Shown here in pieces: positions 36,466 to 45,011 of a stretch of 62,188 nucleotides of DNA (its first letter is position 1; each line of letters starts with the position of its first letter). Made by a program: the position numbers and the translations under genes. The notes beneath the pieces were generated by a model. That model saw only the letters and a list, made by a program, of their open reading frames with translations, was not told where the DNA came from and did no database searches. Origin of the DNA: an uncultured delta proteobacterium (GTDB taxonomy: Bacteria > Myxococcota_A > Polyangia > Polyangiales > Polyangiaceae); the NCBI GenBank assembly GCA_903894755.1, contig CAITRH010000117.1, positions 1 to 62,188 on the forward strand. Direction: 5' to 3'.

Positions 36466-37950
36466 ATGAATCTCGAACCCGAGGTCGGGGACTACGTAAC
36501 ACCAAGGTTGCAGCTGGTTCGTCGACTCGGTGCGGGGGGCATGGGTTCGGTGTGGATCGCGCGCAACCTGGGCTTACGTTCAGATGTCGTGATCAAGTTC
36601 ATGGCTCCCCAGGTCGCGTTGGATCCCCTGCTACGCGCCCGCTTCGAGCGTGAGGCTGCAGCGGCTTCGGAAGTCCGCAGCCCCCATGTCGTGCAGGTGT
36701 TCGACTACGGCGTGACCGCCAACGCAATCCCCTATATCAGCATGGAGCTCCTCGAAGGCGAGGATCTCGAGACGCGCCTTCGGACGGAACGCGTGATTCC
36801 GCTCGGGCACGTGGCGGCCATAGTCCAGCAAGCGGCGCGGGCGCTCGGACGTGCCCACGAGCGGGGAATTATCCATCGCGACATCAAACCCGCAAACATT
36901 TTCCTCTGCGAAACCGGCGAAGAGGACGCGTTCGTCAAGGTGCTCGATTTCGGCATTGCCAAGTTCCAATGGGGGCTCGACGGTACGACGAAGACCGGGG
37001 TGGTGTTCGGGACTCCGTACTTCATGTCGCCAGAGCACACGATGGGGTCCAAGGCGCTTGATGGCCGATCGGACCTTTGGTCCTTGGGGGTGGTCGCCTA
37101 CGTTGCGCTCACGGGCGTGCTGCCGTTCGACGGTGACACGGTGATCGCGGTCTGCATGCGCATCTGCTCGGGCACTTTCGTGCCGCCGTCAGCTGTCCAA
37201 GGGGGCATTTCGACTGCGGTGGACTCCTGGTTCAACAGCGTACTGGCACGCGACCCAGCCAAGCGATTTGCCACCGCGCGCGAGATGGCCGACGCGCTCG
37301 TTGGTATTGCGGGGGGGCCTATGGGGGCACGGATCCCCTCGAGGATCTCCCTTTCGAGCATGAGAGCTCCCGCGACCGTGTTGGGGCCGGAATCGACGGC
37401 CCCCGCAGCATCGCGTCCAACTCCGAGCGCTCCACGGCAATCCGGTCCAGCCATTGCGAGCGTGGAGCTCCCTCCGTACAGTGTCCCGTCCACGGCACAC
37501 TTCTATTCGTCCCAACCTCCTGCGCCGCAACGAGTTGAAAAAAGCCTCTCAAGTGCTCCTCCTCCTCCTCCTCCCTTGGCTCACACCATGCCACCTCACT
37601 GGACAACAACGGCTGCCGGAGCCCTAGAACGGGCGCCCCGGCCATCGTTGAAAGCCCAGCTCGCCATGTTCGCAGGGATAGGCGCGTTGCTCACCCTTTC
37701 CGCGGGCAGCTTGCTCTTGTTTCTGCGCGACCGAAACGACGTTTCCAGTGTTCAGCCACCTCCCACGGTGACCCTATCGACCCTTGCGCCGCCAGTGATG
37801 ACGCTGCCCGCTGCCTCGGTCTTCGCCTCTTCCTCACTGTCAACTCCGTCCTCCACGGCCCCGACGGCAACGCCTTCGTCGCGACCGCAGCGACCGGCGC
37901 CCATTCCGCGCGCGGCTACTCCCAACGCATCCACAGGAGACGTATGGTGA
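36466..37950 (+). CDS. Membrane-anchored Ser/Thr protein kinase, cassette copy 2
   Basis: 494 residues, nearly the same protein as the copy at 29297: GAGGMGSVW, VVIKFMA, HRDIKPANIF, DFGIAK, GTPYFMSPEH, one membrane helix (about 398-421) and a Pro/Thr-rich tail ending NASTGDVW. Differences cluster in the linker, which is shorter here. The last 7 bp overlap the start of the FGE-like lipoprotein gene, exactly where copy 1 overlaps the TPR gene, so the kinase is conserved while its coupled partner is swapped. Confidence 0.93.
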   Translation: MNLEPEVGDYVTPRLQLVRRLGAGGMGSVWIARNLGLRSDVVIKFMAPQVALDPLLRARFEREAAAASEVRSPHVVQVFDYGVTANAIPYISMELLEGEDLETRLRTERVIPLGHVAAIVQQAARALGRAHERGIIHRDIKPANIFLCETGEEDAFVKVLDFGIAKFQWGLDGTTKTGVVFGTPYFMSPEHTMGSKALDGRSDLWSLGVVAYVALTGVLPFDGDTVIAVCMRICSGTFVPPSAVQGGISTAVDSWFNSVLARDPAKRFATAREMADALVGIAGGPMGARIPSRISLSSMRAPATVLGPESTAPAASRPTPSAPRQSGPAIASVELPPYSVPSTAHFYSSQPPAPQRVEKSLSSAPPPPPPLAHTMPPHWTTTAAGALERAPRPSLKAQLAMFAGIGALLTLSAGSLLLFLRDRNDVSSVQPPPTVTLSTLAPPVMTLPAASVFASSSLSTPSSTAPTATPSSRPQRPAPIPRAATPNASTGDVW

Positions 37951-39041
37951 AGAAGCGTTCCCGCATTGCCGTGGTGCTCACACACTTTGCCCTGGCCGCA
38001 GCGCTGCTGACTGCGGCATCTTGCAGCCTGTTGAGTCCTCGGGATTACGACCAGTACCGTCTGTCCGAGTCCTCCGCACTCGACGGGGGCAGGGACAGCG
38101 AAGGATGTCCTGGCGCCACGGAGCAGCCATGCGGCAACTGCGGCACGCAAGTGCGTACGTGCGACGGTGCGGGCTGGTCTGCGTGGGCAAGTTGTTCCGG
38201 CGAGGGAACCTGCGCTCCAAACGGTGTCGTCCCCTGCGCAAGCAGCAGCACCCCATCGTGGAGCCAAGTTTGTTCGAGTTCATGCAACTGGCAGGCGTGT
38301 AACCCTGATCAGACTGCGCTCGCGCGAGTGACGCTTGCCGACGGCTCGGGAACCTTTGCCATCGAACAGCACGAAGTGACTCGAAAGCAGTACCAACAGT
38401 TTCTAGAAGCACCTGCCGCGGACGTCGCCCTTGCGGTCGGAACCCCACCTCCCGGCTGCAGCACCGTTTCGAATTTCCCCGATGCGACCTGTTTGGCCGA
38501 CCCATCGGTGTGTGCCTCGAATTGCGACCGTCATCCGCAGGTATGTGTCCACTGGTGCGGCGCCTACGCTTACTGCAAATGGCTCGGTCGCAGGCTCTGT
38601 GGAAAGATCGGGGGTGGTTCCACCGATGCGACCCAGTCCAGGTCGCCGCAGATCAGCCAATGGACCGCGGCTTGTGTCGGCACGCAAGGTTCCGCAGACG
38701 TGTTTCCTTACGGCGCGATCCCGGTCCCAAGGCGATGCAACGACCTGTCAAGCGGCATCAGCACCGTCGAGGTCGCTCAGAAGCGCGATTGCCACGGCGG
38801 GTCCGTCCCCTTCGACAGCATTTACGACCTGTCGGGGAACGTGGCCGAGTGGGGCGATTCATGTGTCGTGGTGGATCCTGCTAACCAGACCGTTCGCTGC
38901 CAGACGCGGGGCGGCTCCTTCAACGACGACCCCGATTCTTCGGAAACAGGCCCATCGCTTCGGTGCGCCGGCTCGATCTTGGACTGGACGGACATGTTTT
39001 CTTGCCTTCCTTATGTTGGATTCCGATGCTGCATGGACTGA
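37944..39041 (+). CDS. Formylglycine-generating-enzyme-like lipoprotein with TSP1-like module
   Basis: 365 residues. MVKKRSRIAVVLTHFALAAA matches the TPR protein start, then the lipobox ASC and SLLSPRDYDQYRLSES match the EGF lipoprotein, so the N-terminus is itself a chimera. A Cys-rich module (CGNCGTQVRTCDGAGWSAWA) resembles thrombospondin type 1. The rest is a SUMF1/FGE-like domain: FAIEQHEVTRKQYQQF, YAYCKWLGRRLCGK, DLSGNVAEWGDSC, TRGGSFNDD, YVGFRCC. True FGE activity is uncertain, as many secreted homologues are non-catalytic or act as lectin-like proteins. Coupled to the kinase by a 7-bp overlap. Confidence 0.82.
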   Translation: MVKKRSRIAVVLTHFALAAALLTAASCSLLSPRDYDQYRLSESSALDGGRDSEGCPGATEQPCGNCGTQVRTCDGAGWSAWASCSGEGTCAPNGVVPCASSSTPSWSQVCSSSCNWQACNPDQTALARVTLADGSGTFAIEQHEVTRKQYQQFLEAPAADVALAVGTPPPGCSTVSNFPDATCLADPSVCASNCDRHPQVCVHWCGAYAYCKWLGRRLCGKIGGGSTDATQSRSPQISQWTAACVGTQGSADVFPYGAIPVPRRCNDLSSGISTVEVAQKRDCHGGSVPFDSIYDLSGNVAEWGDSCVVVDPANQTVRCQTRGGSFNDDPDSSETGPSLRCAGSILDWTDMFSCLPYVGFRCCMD

Positions 39042-39066
39042 ATTTGTCCAGACAGGAGACGCTATC

Positions 39067-42000
39067 ATGAGTACCCTGGGATGGTCCCTTCGAACGAGTT
39101 CCTTCTTATCGCTTGCGGGCATAACGACGCTTGCAGCTGGCTGCTCCAGCCCGTCGAGGACCGCTACCACGTCGGACCCTGAAGCCGACGCAGGCGCAGG
39201 CGCCGACAGCTCCATGGACACGACCGTTGACGACGACATTGCGATCCCGAGCCCATCGGGCATGGGAGCCGCTGCGGGGTGTGGCACGGTGTTAGGCGCC
39301 TACCGAACCGTCGCGGTGTTTAGCAATGGTGCGGACACCCGCTCCAACCTTTGCACGCAGCAAGGCCAATGCGAGGCGGGCTACAAGAGCGCCTATGGGG
39401 CCTCGCTCACCTGCGGAACGCAAAGCGGCTTGGGGCAATGTGGCACAGGACGCGACATGCGTCTGCGCACGGACTTCGGACTTGCGTTCCAGTGTGTCGA
39501 GTTTGCTCGCCGCTTTTTAGGCCAACGCTACCACCGGGGCTCGTCGCTGGGCCTTCCGTGCCTAGGCAATGGCAACGCCATCGACCTTTGGAGGACCCCT
39601 TCGGCCTATTTCCGCGAGAAGTACCGAAACAGCGAGTCCGCCACTCCACCTCGTCCCGACGACATCGTGGTGTTCTACGACGCCGCCAGCGGCGCCTTCG
39701 ACCAAATCGGCCACGTTGCCGTGGTGCGCAAGGTCACTGCGGACCGTGTGTTTGTCGCGCAGCAAAATGCAACAGGACGGGCGCTCGACGCGAACTATCC
39801 CCTGAGCATCTCGATTGGATCCGGGGGCAAAGTGAGCTTGGCCGACGCTGGCGGGGCGCTCAACGGCATGGCGGTGGTAGGATGGATTCGCAATCCTGAC
39901 AACGACCCCTTCAACTGCGCTGCGGACGCTACATGTCCCGACGACTACTCGTGTGCTCAAGGGAAGTGCGTCCTTTGCAGCGCCCCCGAGAGCGACGCCA
40001 ACATGTGCACCAGGCTGGGCACGACGTGCGGAACGCTCAATGCGACGGACCTGTGCGGAACCGCGAGGACGGTGAACTGCGGCATCTGCGATTCCTGCCC
40101 AAGCAACTGCAGCAGCCACGGGACATGCAACGCGGGGACCTGCACGTGTACCACGGGCTTCGCCGGAACTGCGTGCAATACGTGCGATACGGGCTACGCG
40201 GGGTATCCCAATTGCCAGCCATCGACGTGCAGCGGAGCAAGCTCCGAGGCGTGTGGAAATTGCGGAACGCGAAGCCGCACATGCAACGCCGGCGTCTGGA
40301 CCGCGTGGTCCGCATGCACCGGGGAAGGGGTCTGCGCCCCTTCGGACACCCAACCTTGTGGAGCGGGGGGAATCCAGACCTGCGGCAACACTTGCCAGTG
40401 GGGGACGTGCAGCGGCGGCATCTGCGCCGGAGGCTGCGACGACGGGCTTGCATGCACCACGGACACCTGCGACGCGGGCACGTGCAAACACGCCCTCGCC
40501 AACGGTCGCTGCGTCATCGCCAACGCCTGCTATTACGACGGGGACAGCAACCCCGCGGACCCGTGCCAGGGGTGCATCACCCCCACCGCGACCACATCGT
40601 GGTCCGCGCGACCGGAGGGGGCGACCTGCGATCTCTCCAAGTCGTGCCAGGGCGGTCAGTGCAAACCGTGCGGAGCGCTGGGACAGGTGTGCTGCACGGC
40701 GACGGCCTCCAAGTGTGCTATCGGTGCCACGTGCAACGGATCAAACCTCTGTGAGGCGGACCAGGCGGTGAGCATTTCCATGGGTGGGTCCAATGCATGC
40801 GCCCTCTTCAGATCGGGACGCGTGCGATGCTGGGGGAACACCGGGGCGATGTTGGGGACGGGACAGACTTCGGGGAGCTCCGCGCCTGCAGCCCCCGTAT
40901 CGGGGCTCAACGATGCCACGAAGGTTGTCGTTGGATATTATGGGGCCTGTGCGATCCGGGCAACGGGAAACATTGTCTGCTGGGGGTCCGTTGCCGGGAA
41001 CAACAGCAGCGCCGTACCGGTGGTAGTCCCAGGACTGAGCACTGCCACGGACGTCGCTGTCGGCTCCTCCCACGTGTGCGCTCGGGTGGCGGGAGGCCAG
41101 GTGATGTGTTGGGGAACCAGTAACAGCAGTGGCCAACTTGGCGATGGTACGAGCATTGCGCATTCCGCCCCTGCAGCTGTGCAGAATCTGACCGATGCAG
41201 TCAGCGTGGCGTCCGTCGGCGACACCACCTGTGCGGTTGTATTGGGAGGAGCCGTTCGCTGCTGGGGAAGCAACTTTTTTGGGGCTCTCGGCAACAACAC
41301 CAGCAGCATGGCATCTAGCAACACACCCGTGGCGGTTTCGTGGTTGTCCGATGCGATCGCCGTGATTCCTGCTAATGCTGGCTACAGTACGTTCGTCGCC
41401 TTGCGCCAGTTCGGCTACCTCGTTGAATGGGGTGGTAACCGGTCCGCACCGGTTCCCGTGGCTGGTCTTGCACAGGCGGTCGGGGTAGGCGCCGGCTCCC
41501 GTCACAGATGCGCAATCGTTACCGGCGGGAGCGTGCAATGCGTGGGAACGAACACGAATGGTATCCTCGGCGATGGCACCTTTGTATCCCCTGCCACAGG
41601 CCAAGCCACCAGTTCGAGGCTACTTCACGGCGGCCTGGTCGCGAACGCGGTTTCGATTGCAGCCAACAGCCATAGTACCTGCATCGTGCTAAGCAATGGC
41701 GCTGTGTACTGCACGGGTGAGGGGTCCCTCATGCTCGGCGATGGCCAGCAATCATCCGCAAGCCTCCGAAATCTTTTCACTCCTGCGGTGGGCATCCTCC
41801 CCGTCGGAAGCGAGGACGGCCAGTGTGCCGATGGTGTGGACAACGACGGCAATGGCAAGACGGACCTTGACGACCCCGCCTGCGCGACGGACCTCGGATC
41901 CGCTGTCGGGTCCAACGTGGGGGGCTTCTTGTGGAACGGCAGCCAAGGGAACTACAACCGCGGCTCGTGTATGAGCAGCGGCAGCTACGGAGGTCCCGAC

Positions 42001-42264
42001 GCGGTGTTTACTTGGACTGCACCCGCAGGTGGAACGTACACCATCGACACCGCCGGCAGCGGGATGGACACAGTGCTCTACGCTCTCAAGGGGAACCTTG
42101 CGACCGGCGTCGAGCTGGGTTGCAACGACAATGGATCGACCCTATCGAACGGCGCTTCTTCCATCGACGTGCAGGTCGTGACTGGGGACAAGTTGGCCAT
42201 CGTCGTCGACAGTAAGAGCTTCCAGCAGGGGAAGTCGGCCGCGCTCAACATCACGCAGAAGTAG
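39067..42264 (+). CDS. Mosaic surface lipoprotein: CHAP, EGF, TSP1, RCC1 repeats
   Basis: 1,065 residues; lipobox LAAGC. About residues 60-280: CHAP-type amidase region with Cys in FQCVEFARRFLG and His in DQIGHVAVVRKV. About 330-400: EGF-like (CSSHGTCNAGTCTCTTGFAG) and TSP1-like (CGNCGTRSRTCNAGVWTAWS). About 450-560: further Cys-rich modules. About 570-900: RCC1-type blades (CALFRSGRVRCWG, CARVAGGQVMCWG, CAVVLGGAVRCWG). Near 915: calcium-loop-like DGVDNDGNGKTDLDD. The C-terminal 110 residues are a PPC-like beta sandwich. Likely a surface adhesin with peptidoglycan hydrolase potential. It follows the FGE-like gene by 25 bp. Confidence 0.85.
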   Translation: MSTLGWSLRTSSFLSLAGITTLAAGCSSPSRTATTSDPEADAGAGADSSMDTTVDDDIAIPSPSGMGAAAGCGTVLGAYRTVAVFSNGADTRSNLCTQQGQCEAGYKSAYGASLTCGTQSGLGQCGTGRDMRLRTDFGLAFQCVEFARRFLGQRYHRGSSLGLPCLGNGNAIDLWRTPSAYFREKYRNSESATPPRPDDIVVFYDAASGAFDQIGHVAVVRKVTADRVFVAQQNATGRALDANYPLSISIGSGGKVSLADAGGALNGMAVVGWIRNPDNDPFNCAADATCPDDYSCAQGKCVLCSAPESDANMCTRLGTTCGTLNATDLCGTARTVNCGICDSCPSNCSSHGTCNAGTCTCTTGFAGTACNTCDTGYAGYPNCQPSTCSGASSEACGNCGTRSRTCNAGVWTAWSACTGEGVCAPSDTQPCGAGGIQTCGNTCQWGTCSGGICAGGCDDGLACTTDTCDAGTCKHALANGRCVIANACYYDGDSNPADPCQGCITPTATTSWSARPEGATCDLSKSCQGGQCKPCGALGQVCCTATASKCAIGATCNGSNLCEADQAVSISMGGSNACALFRSGRVRCWGNTGAMLGTGQTSGSSAPAAPVSGLNDATKVVVGYYGACAIRATGNIVCWGSVAGNNSSAVPVVVPGLSTATDVAVGSSHVCARVAGGQVMCWGTSNSSGQLGDGTSIAHSAPAAVQNLTDAVSVASVGDTTCAVVLGGAVRCWGSNFFGALGNNTSSMASSNTPVAVSWLSDAIAVIPANAGYSTFVALRQFGYLVEWGGNRSAPVPVAGLAQAVGVGAGSRHRCAIVTGGSVQCVGTNTNGILGDGTFVSPATGQATSSRLLHGGLVANAVSIAANSHSTCIVLSNGAVYCTGEGSLMLGDGQQSSASLRNLFTPAVGILPVGSEDGQCADGVDNDGNGKTDLDDPACATDLGSAVGSNVGGFLWNGSQGNYNRGSCMSSGSYGGPDAVFTWTAPAGGTYTIDTAGSGMDTVLYALKGNLATGVELGCNDNGSTLSNGASSIDVQVVTGDKLAIVVDSKSFQQGKSAALNITQK

Positions 42265-42267
42265 GCT

Positions 42268-42332
42268 CAGGCAGCGACCGGCGTCCATTGCGTGTGCGGT
42301 CGCTCCCAAGGCATCCACTCCACAGGAGACGT
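42268..42332 (+). pseudogene. Duplicated 3' end of a cassette Ser/Thr kinase gene
   Basis: CAGCGACCGGCGTCCATTGC and then CCCAAGGCATCCACTCCACA before GGAGACGTATGG match the last ~20 codons of both kinase genes (30825-30877 and 37895-37947). No kinase body is present. The fragment travelled with the TPR gene that follows, showing that the TPR gene was once joined to a kinase as in copy 1. Confidence 0.8.
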
Positions 42333-43370
42333 ATGGTGAACAAGCTTTCCCGCATTGCCTTGCTGCTCTCACACGTCGCGCTTGCAGCGCCTCCTGCCGC
42401 AGCGCTACTTCCCCAGCCTTCCCTGGCCCAAACAAGGACACCGGACGAGCAACGGGCAAGCAAGTTGCTCGTGGAAGGCCAAGAGCTCCGTCAGAAAGGG
42501 CAACACACCGAGGCGCTCGAAAAGTTTCGCGAGGCCTACCGAATCTTGCAGTCGCCGATCCTCGGTCTTGCCCTTGCGCAGGGGGAGCTTTCCGTTGGAC
42601 AGCTTCTCGAGGCCCAACAATCGCTCCTTGCGGTGAGCCGCCTGCCGGAGTCTCCAAAAGAAAAGCCCAAGTCGAAACGGGCGCGGGTCGACGCTGCGCT
42701 TCTTCTGGTGGACCTGACCGGCCGGATTCCTGTCCTTCAGGTTTCTGTCAAAGGGCTTCCAGTCGGACAGGACGTCGTGCTGCGTGTGGCGGGCAACACG
42801 CTGACGCTGCCCGCTGCGGATCACGGCGTATCTCTCAATCCTGGGAGCTACGAGGTCGTTGCCAAGGCGAGCGGTCGACCGGAACTGCATCGGCAGGTCC
42901 AACTGGACGAAGGGGCCCGTATCCGCGTCGAGATGGTGTTTCCACCGGATGTCCACGTGGCCCCCATGCCAGCGACGCTGCCATCTGTTGCATCGGTGAC
43001 GGCGACGGTCCCCATTGTGGTGACGCTGCCGCCTCCTGTACCGCCTGCTGCCAACGAAGGTCCCGGAGCCTTGCCATGGATCGTGGGGGGCGTTGGTGCA
43101 GCTGCGCTTGCAGGGGCCGTGGGGCTGGAGTTGGCACGTTCCAGCAAGAACGACGTCATCAACCAACACTGCAACGCCACGGGGTGCGACCAAGACGGAA
43201 TCGACGCGGCAAGGTCGGCCAAGTCGCTGCAGACCTACGGCGCTGTGGCGTGGATCGTGGGGGGCGTCGGGGTTGCGACTGGGACCGTGCTGTACTTTAC
43301 GCTCGGAGGCCAAAAGAACACCACCGTTGCGTTGCGTCCAGGCGGCTTTGCGTGGACCACGCATTGGTAG
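42333..43370 (+). CDS. Exported TPR/PEGA-like membrane protein, copy 2
   Basis: 345 residues, near-duplicate of the protein at 30874: signal peptide (RIALLLSHVALAAPPAAALL), TPR-like pair (SKLLVEGQELRQKGQHTEAL), PEGA-like domain (IPVLQVSVKGLPVGQDVVLR), Pro-rich linker, two membrane helices (PWIVGGVGAAALAGAVGLEL; AVAWIVGGVGVATGTVLYF). The ATG matches the GTG of copy 1. The leader carries the kinase-tail fragment, and the RBS is GGAG 4 bp before the ATG. Confidence 0.82.
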   Translation: MVNKLSRIALLLSHVALAAPPAAALLPQPSLAQTRTPDEQRASKLLVEGQELRQKGQHTEALEKFREAYRILQSPILGLALAQGELSVGQLLEAQQSLLAVSRLPESPKEKPKSKRARVDAALLLVDLTGRIPVLQVSVKGLPVGQDVVLRVAGNTLTLPAADHGVSLNPGSYEVVAKASGRPELHRQVQLDEGARIRVEMVFPPDVHVAPMPATLPSVASVTATVPIVVTLPPPVPPAANEGPGALPWIVGGVGAAALAGAVGLELARSSKNDVINQHCNATGCDQDGIDAARSAKSLQTYGAVAWIVGGVGVATGTVLYFTLGGQKNTTVALRPGGFAWTTHW

Positions 43371-43426
43371 CACCTGGGAACCTTAGTCGTCCCACCACGA
43401 AGTCCGGGGGCCTCTTGCTGACACGG

Positions 43427-43458
43427 AATCTTGCAGCCTGGTGAGTCCTCGGGATTTC
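43427..43458 (+). pseudogene. Fragment of the EGF/FGE lipoprotein leader
   Basis: TCTTGCAGCCTGGTGAGTCC followed by TCGGGATT is identical or nearly so to the lipobox region of the EGF lipoprotein (31949) and of the FGE-like lipoprotein (38019). It encodes SCSLVSPRD only and then runs into the flank of array C. Confidence 0.75.
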
Positions 43459-43462
43459 GGCG

Positions 43463-43695
43463 TCGAGGCTTTCGGGGACCCGAAGTCTCCTCGCCGAGCC
43501 GACGATGGCACTTCGGGTGACCCAAAGTGACGCATACCAATCGGCGGAGCCACTTCGGGCGACCGAGAGTGACGTGTTCCAATCGGCGGAACCACTTTGG
43601 GCGGCCCAGAGTGACGCGTTCCAATCGGCGGAGGCACTTCGGGCGACCGAGAGTGACGCATACCAATCGGCGGAGGCACTTCAGGCGACCGAGGT
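43463..43695. repeat. 42-bp tandem array C, four units plus partial
   Basis: Units start at 43509, 43551, 43593, 43635 and 43677. The left flank CTCCTCGCCGAGCCGACGA and the right junction ACCGAGGTCGACATGGACC are as in array B. The next gene is the catalytically deleted Rpn copy. Confidence 0.95.
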
Positions 43696-43740
43696 CGACA
43701 TGGACCGACCTGCGTCATCGCCATCTGCTACGCTCACCGC

Positions 43741-44616
43741 GTGCGCCGGACACTTGATCCCACCCTTGACATCGTCTTCAAGCTGCTCTTTGCGGACTCG
43801 AAGAACCGCGACCTTCTGATCGCTCTGCTCACCGCGGTGCTGCGTCCCAAGTCGCCGATCCGCTCGGTGACCGTGCTCAATCCGGAGGTCTCGAAGGAGG
43901 CGGTGACGGACAAGAGGTTGCACTCGGTGTTCCAGGTTCAGGATGCGCGAACGGGCAAGGTTTTCAGCGACGCGTTGGAGCTACACACCATCGAGCTCCC
44001 GAAGCTTTCCGTCATGGGCGAAGCCGAGCGACAGGAGAACCCGGCGCTCACCTTATGGACTCGGTTCTTTGCGGCGACGACGGACGAAGAATTGGAACAA
44101 TTGGCCAAGGAGGATCCTATGATGCAAGTAGCGCATACGCGCTTGGTGGACCTGTCGACACGCGAAGAAGCATGGCAGCTCGCGAGGGAGCGGGAGATGT
44201 CGCAAGCGACCTACCGGATCGAAATGGGGGCTGCTATCGAGCTCGGCGAAAAGCGTGGCGAAGAGCGTGGCATCGAGCTCGGCGAAAAGCGTGGTATCGA
44301 GGTCGGCGAAAAGCGAGGCATCGAGGTTGGCGAAAAGCGAGGTATCGAGCTTGGCGAAAAGCGTGGTATCGAGCTTGGCGAAAAGCGAGGCATCGAGCTT
44401 GGCGAAAAGCGTGGCGAAGAGCGAGGAATCGAGCTCGGCGAGCGCAACGCCTTGGCTACGGCAGTTCTCCGCGTACTGCACGCCCGAGCCATCCCGGTGA
44501 CCGACGAAACCCGCACTGCGATCCTCGCTTGCTACGACCGCCCCCGCCTCGAAGGCTGGGTAGAACGCGCCGTTTCTGTCCCCCGCGCCGAAGACCTGTT
44601 GGCCGAAGCCGGCTGA
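43741..44616 (+). CDS. Rpn-family protein with catalytic core deleted
   Basis: 291 residues. Identical in plan to the Rpn protein at 35288 and almost identical in sequence, except that about 70 residues after EAVTDK are missing; the frame resumes at LHSVFQVQD. The loss removes D63, E77 and Q79, so nuclease activity is not expected. The GEKRGIEL/V octapeptide tract is longer here (about seven to eight units against five). The reading frame is open, so it may still be made and might act as a regulator or be dying. Confidence 0.85.
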   Translation: MRRTLDPTLDIVFKLLFADSKNRDLLIALLTAVLRPKSPIRSVTVLNPEVSKEAVTDKRLHSVFQVQDARTGKVFSDALELHTIELPKLSVMGEAERQENPALTLWTRFFAATTDEELEQLAKEDPMMQVAHTRLVDLSTREEAWQLAREREMSQATYRIEMGAAIELGEKRGEERGIELGEKRGIEVGEKRGIEVGEKRGIELGEKRGIELGEKRGIELGEKRGEERGIELGERNALATAVLRVLHARAIPVTDETRTAILACYDRPRLEGWVERAVSVPRAEDLLAEAG

Positions 44617-44639
44617 CCGTTTGAAACCAAACCTAGTTC

Positions 44640-45011
44640 GTCGTACACAAAGCCAAATAAGCGATAGCTCCTGCCGATCCCCTCTTGATACCCTGACTCC
44701 TCGGCAAGCGTGGCGGCCTCTCGGCTCCGCTCCATCGACGCCTAGTACTTGGCCTCGAGCGACTGCAGCCTCCCTGATCGGAAAGCAACAGATCCACCAG
44801 CACCTTGGGATCCTTGGCACGCCTAGCCGCAGCGATTCCCTCTCGGCGGCCTCGGCCCACTTGGCGCGGTTCGCCACCTTTTCGTACGCCCGCGCCTGGC
44901 CAAGCGCCTGTTGGGCCACATCGAGGTCCGAGCTCGCGCCTGGGCGCCTCCGCAGGCGACGAGAGCCCAGACCATCAGAAGACAGACAAAGGACAGTCTA
45001 CTTGCATGCAT
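44640..45011 (-). pseudogene. Frameshifted lipoprotein (DUF4398-like helical protein)
   Basis: Starts MHASRLSFVCLLMVWALVACG, a good lipoprotein signal. The mature helical sequence is readable only by changing frame at least three times: LDVAQQALGQARAYEKVANR, then AAARRAKDPKVLVDLLLSD, then MERSREAATLAEESGYQEGI ending ELGLVSN. The repeated AxxAL/AEAA pattern resembles DUF4398 lipoproteins. Multiple indels show long decay. Confidence 0.7.

Noticed and set aside
35423-36505. 360-codon minus-strand frame opposite the intact Rpn gene
   Set aside because: Repeat-derived Leu/Phe/Ala-rich shadow of the GEKRGIEV tract.
38431-39066. N-terminal extension of the CHAP-RCC1 lipoprotein
   Set aside because: It overlaps the FGE-like gene in another frame; the ATG at 39067 is followed by a good lipoprotein signal.
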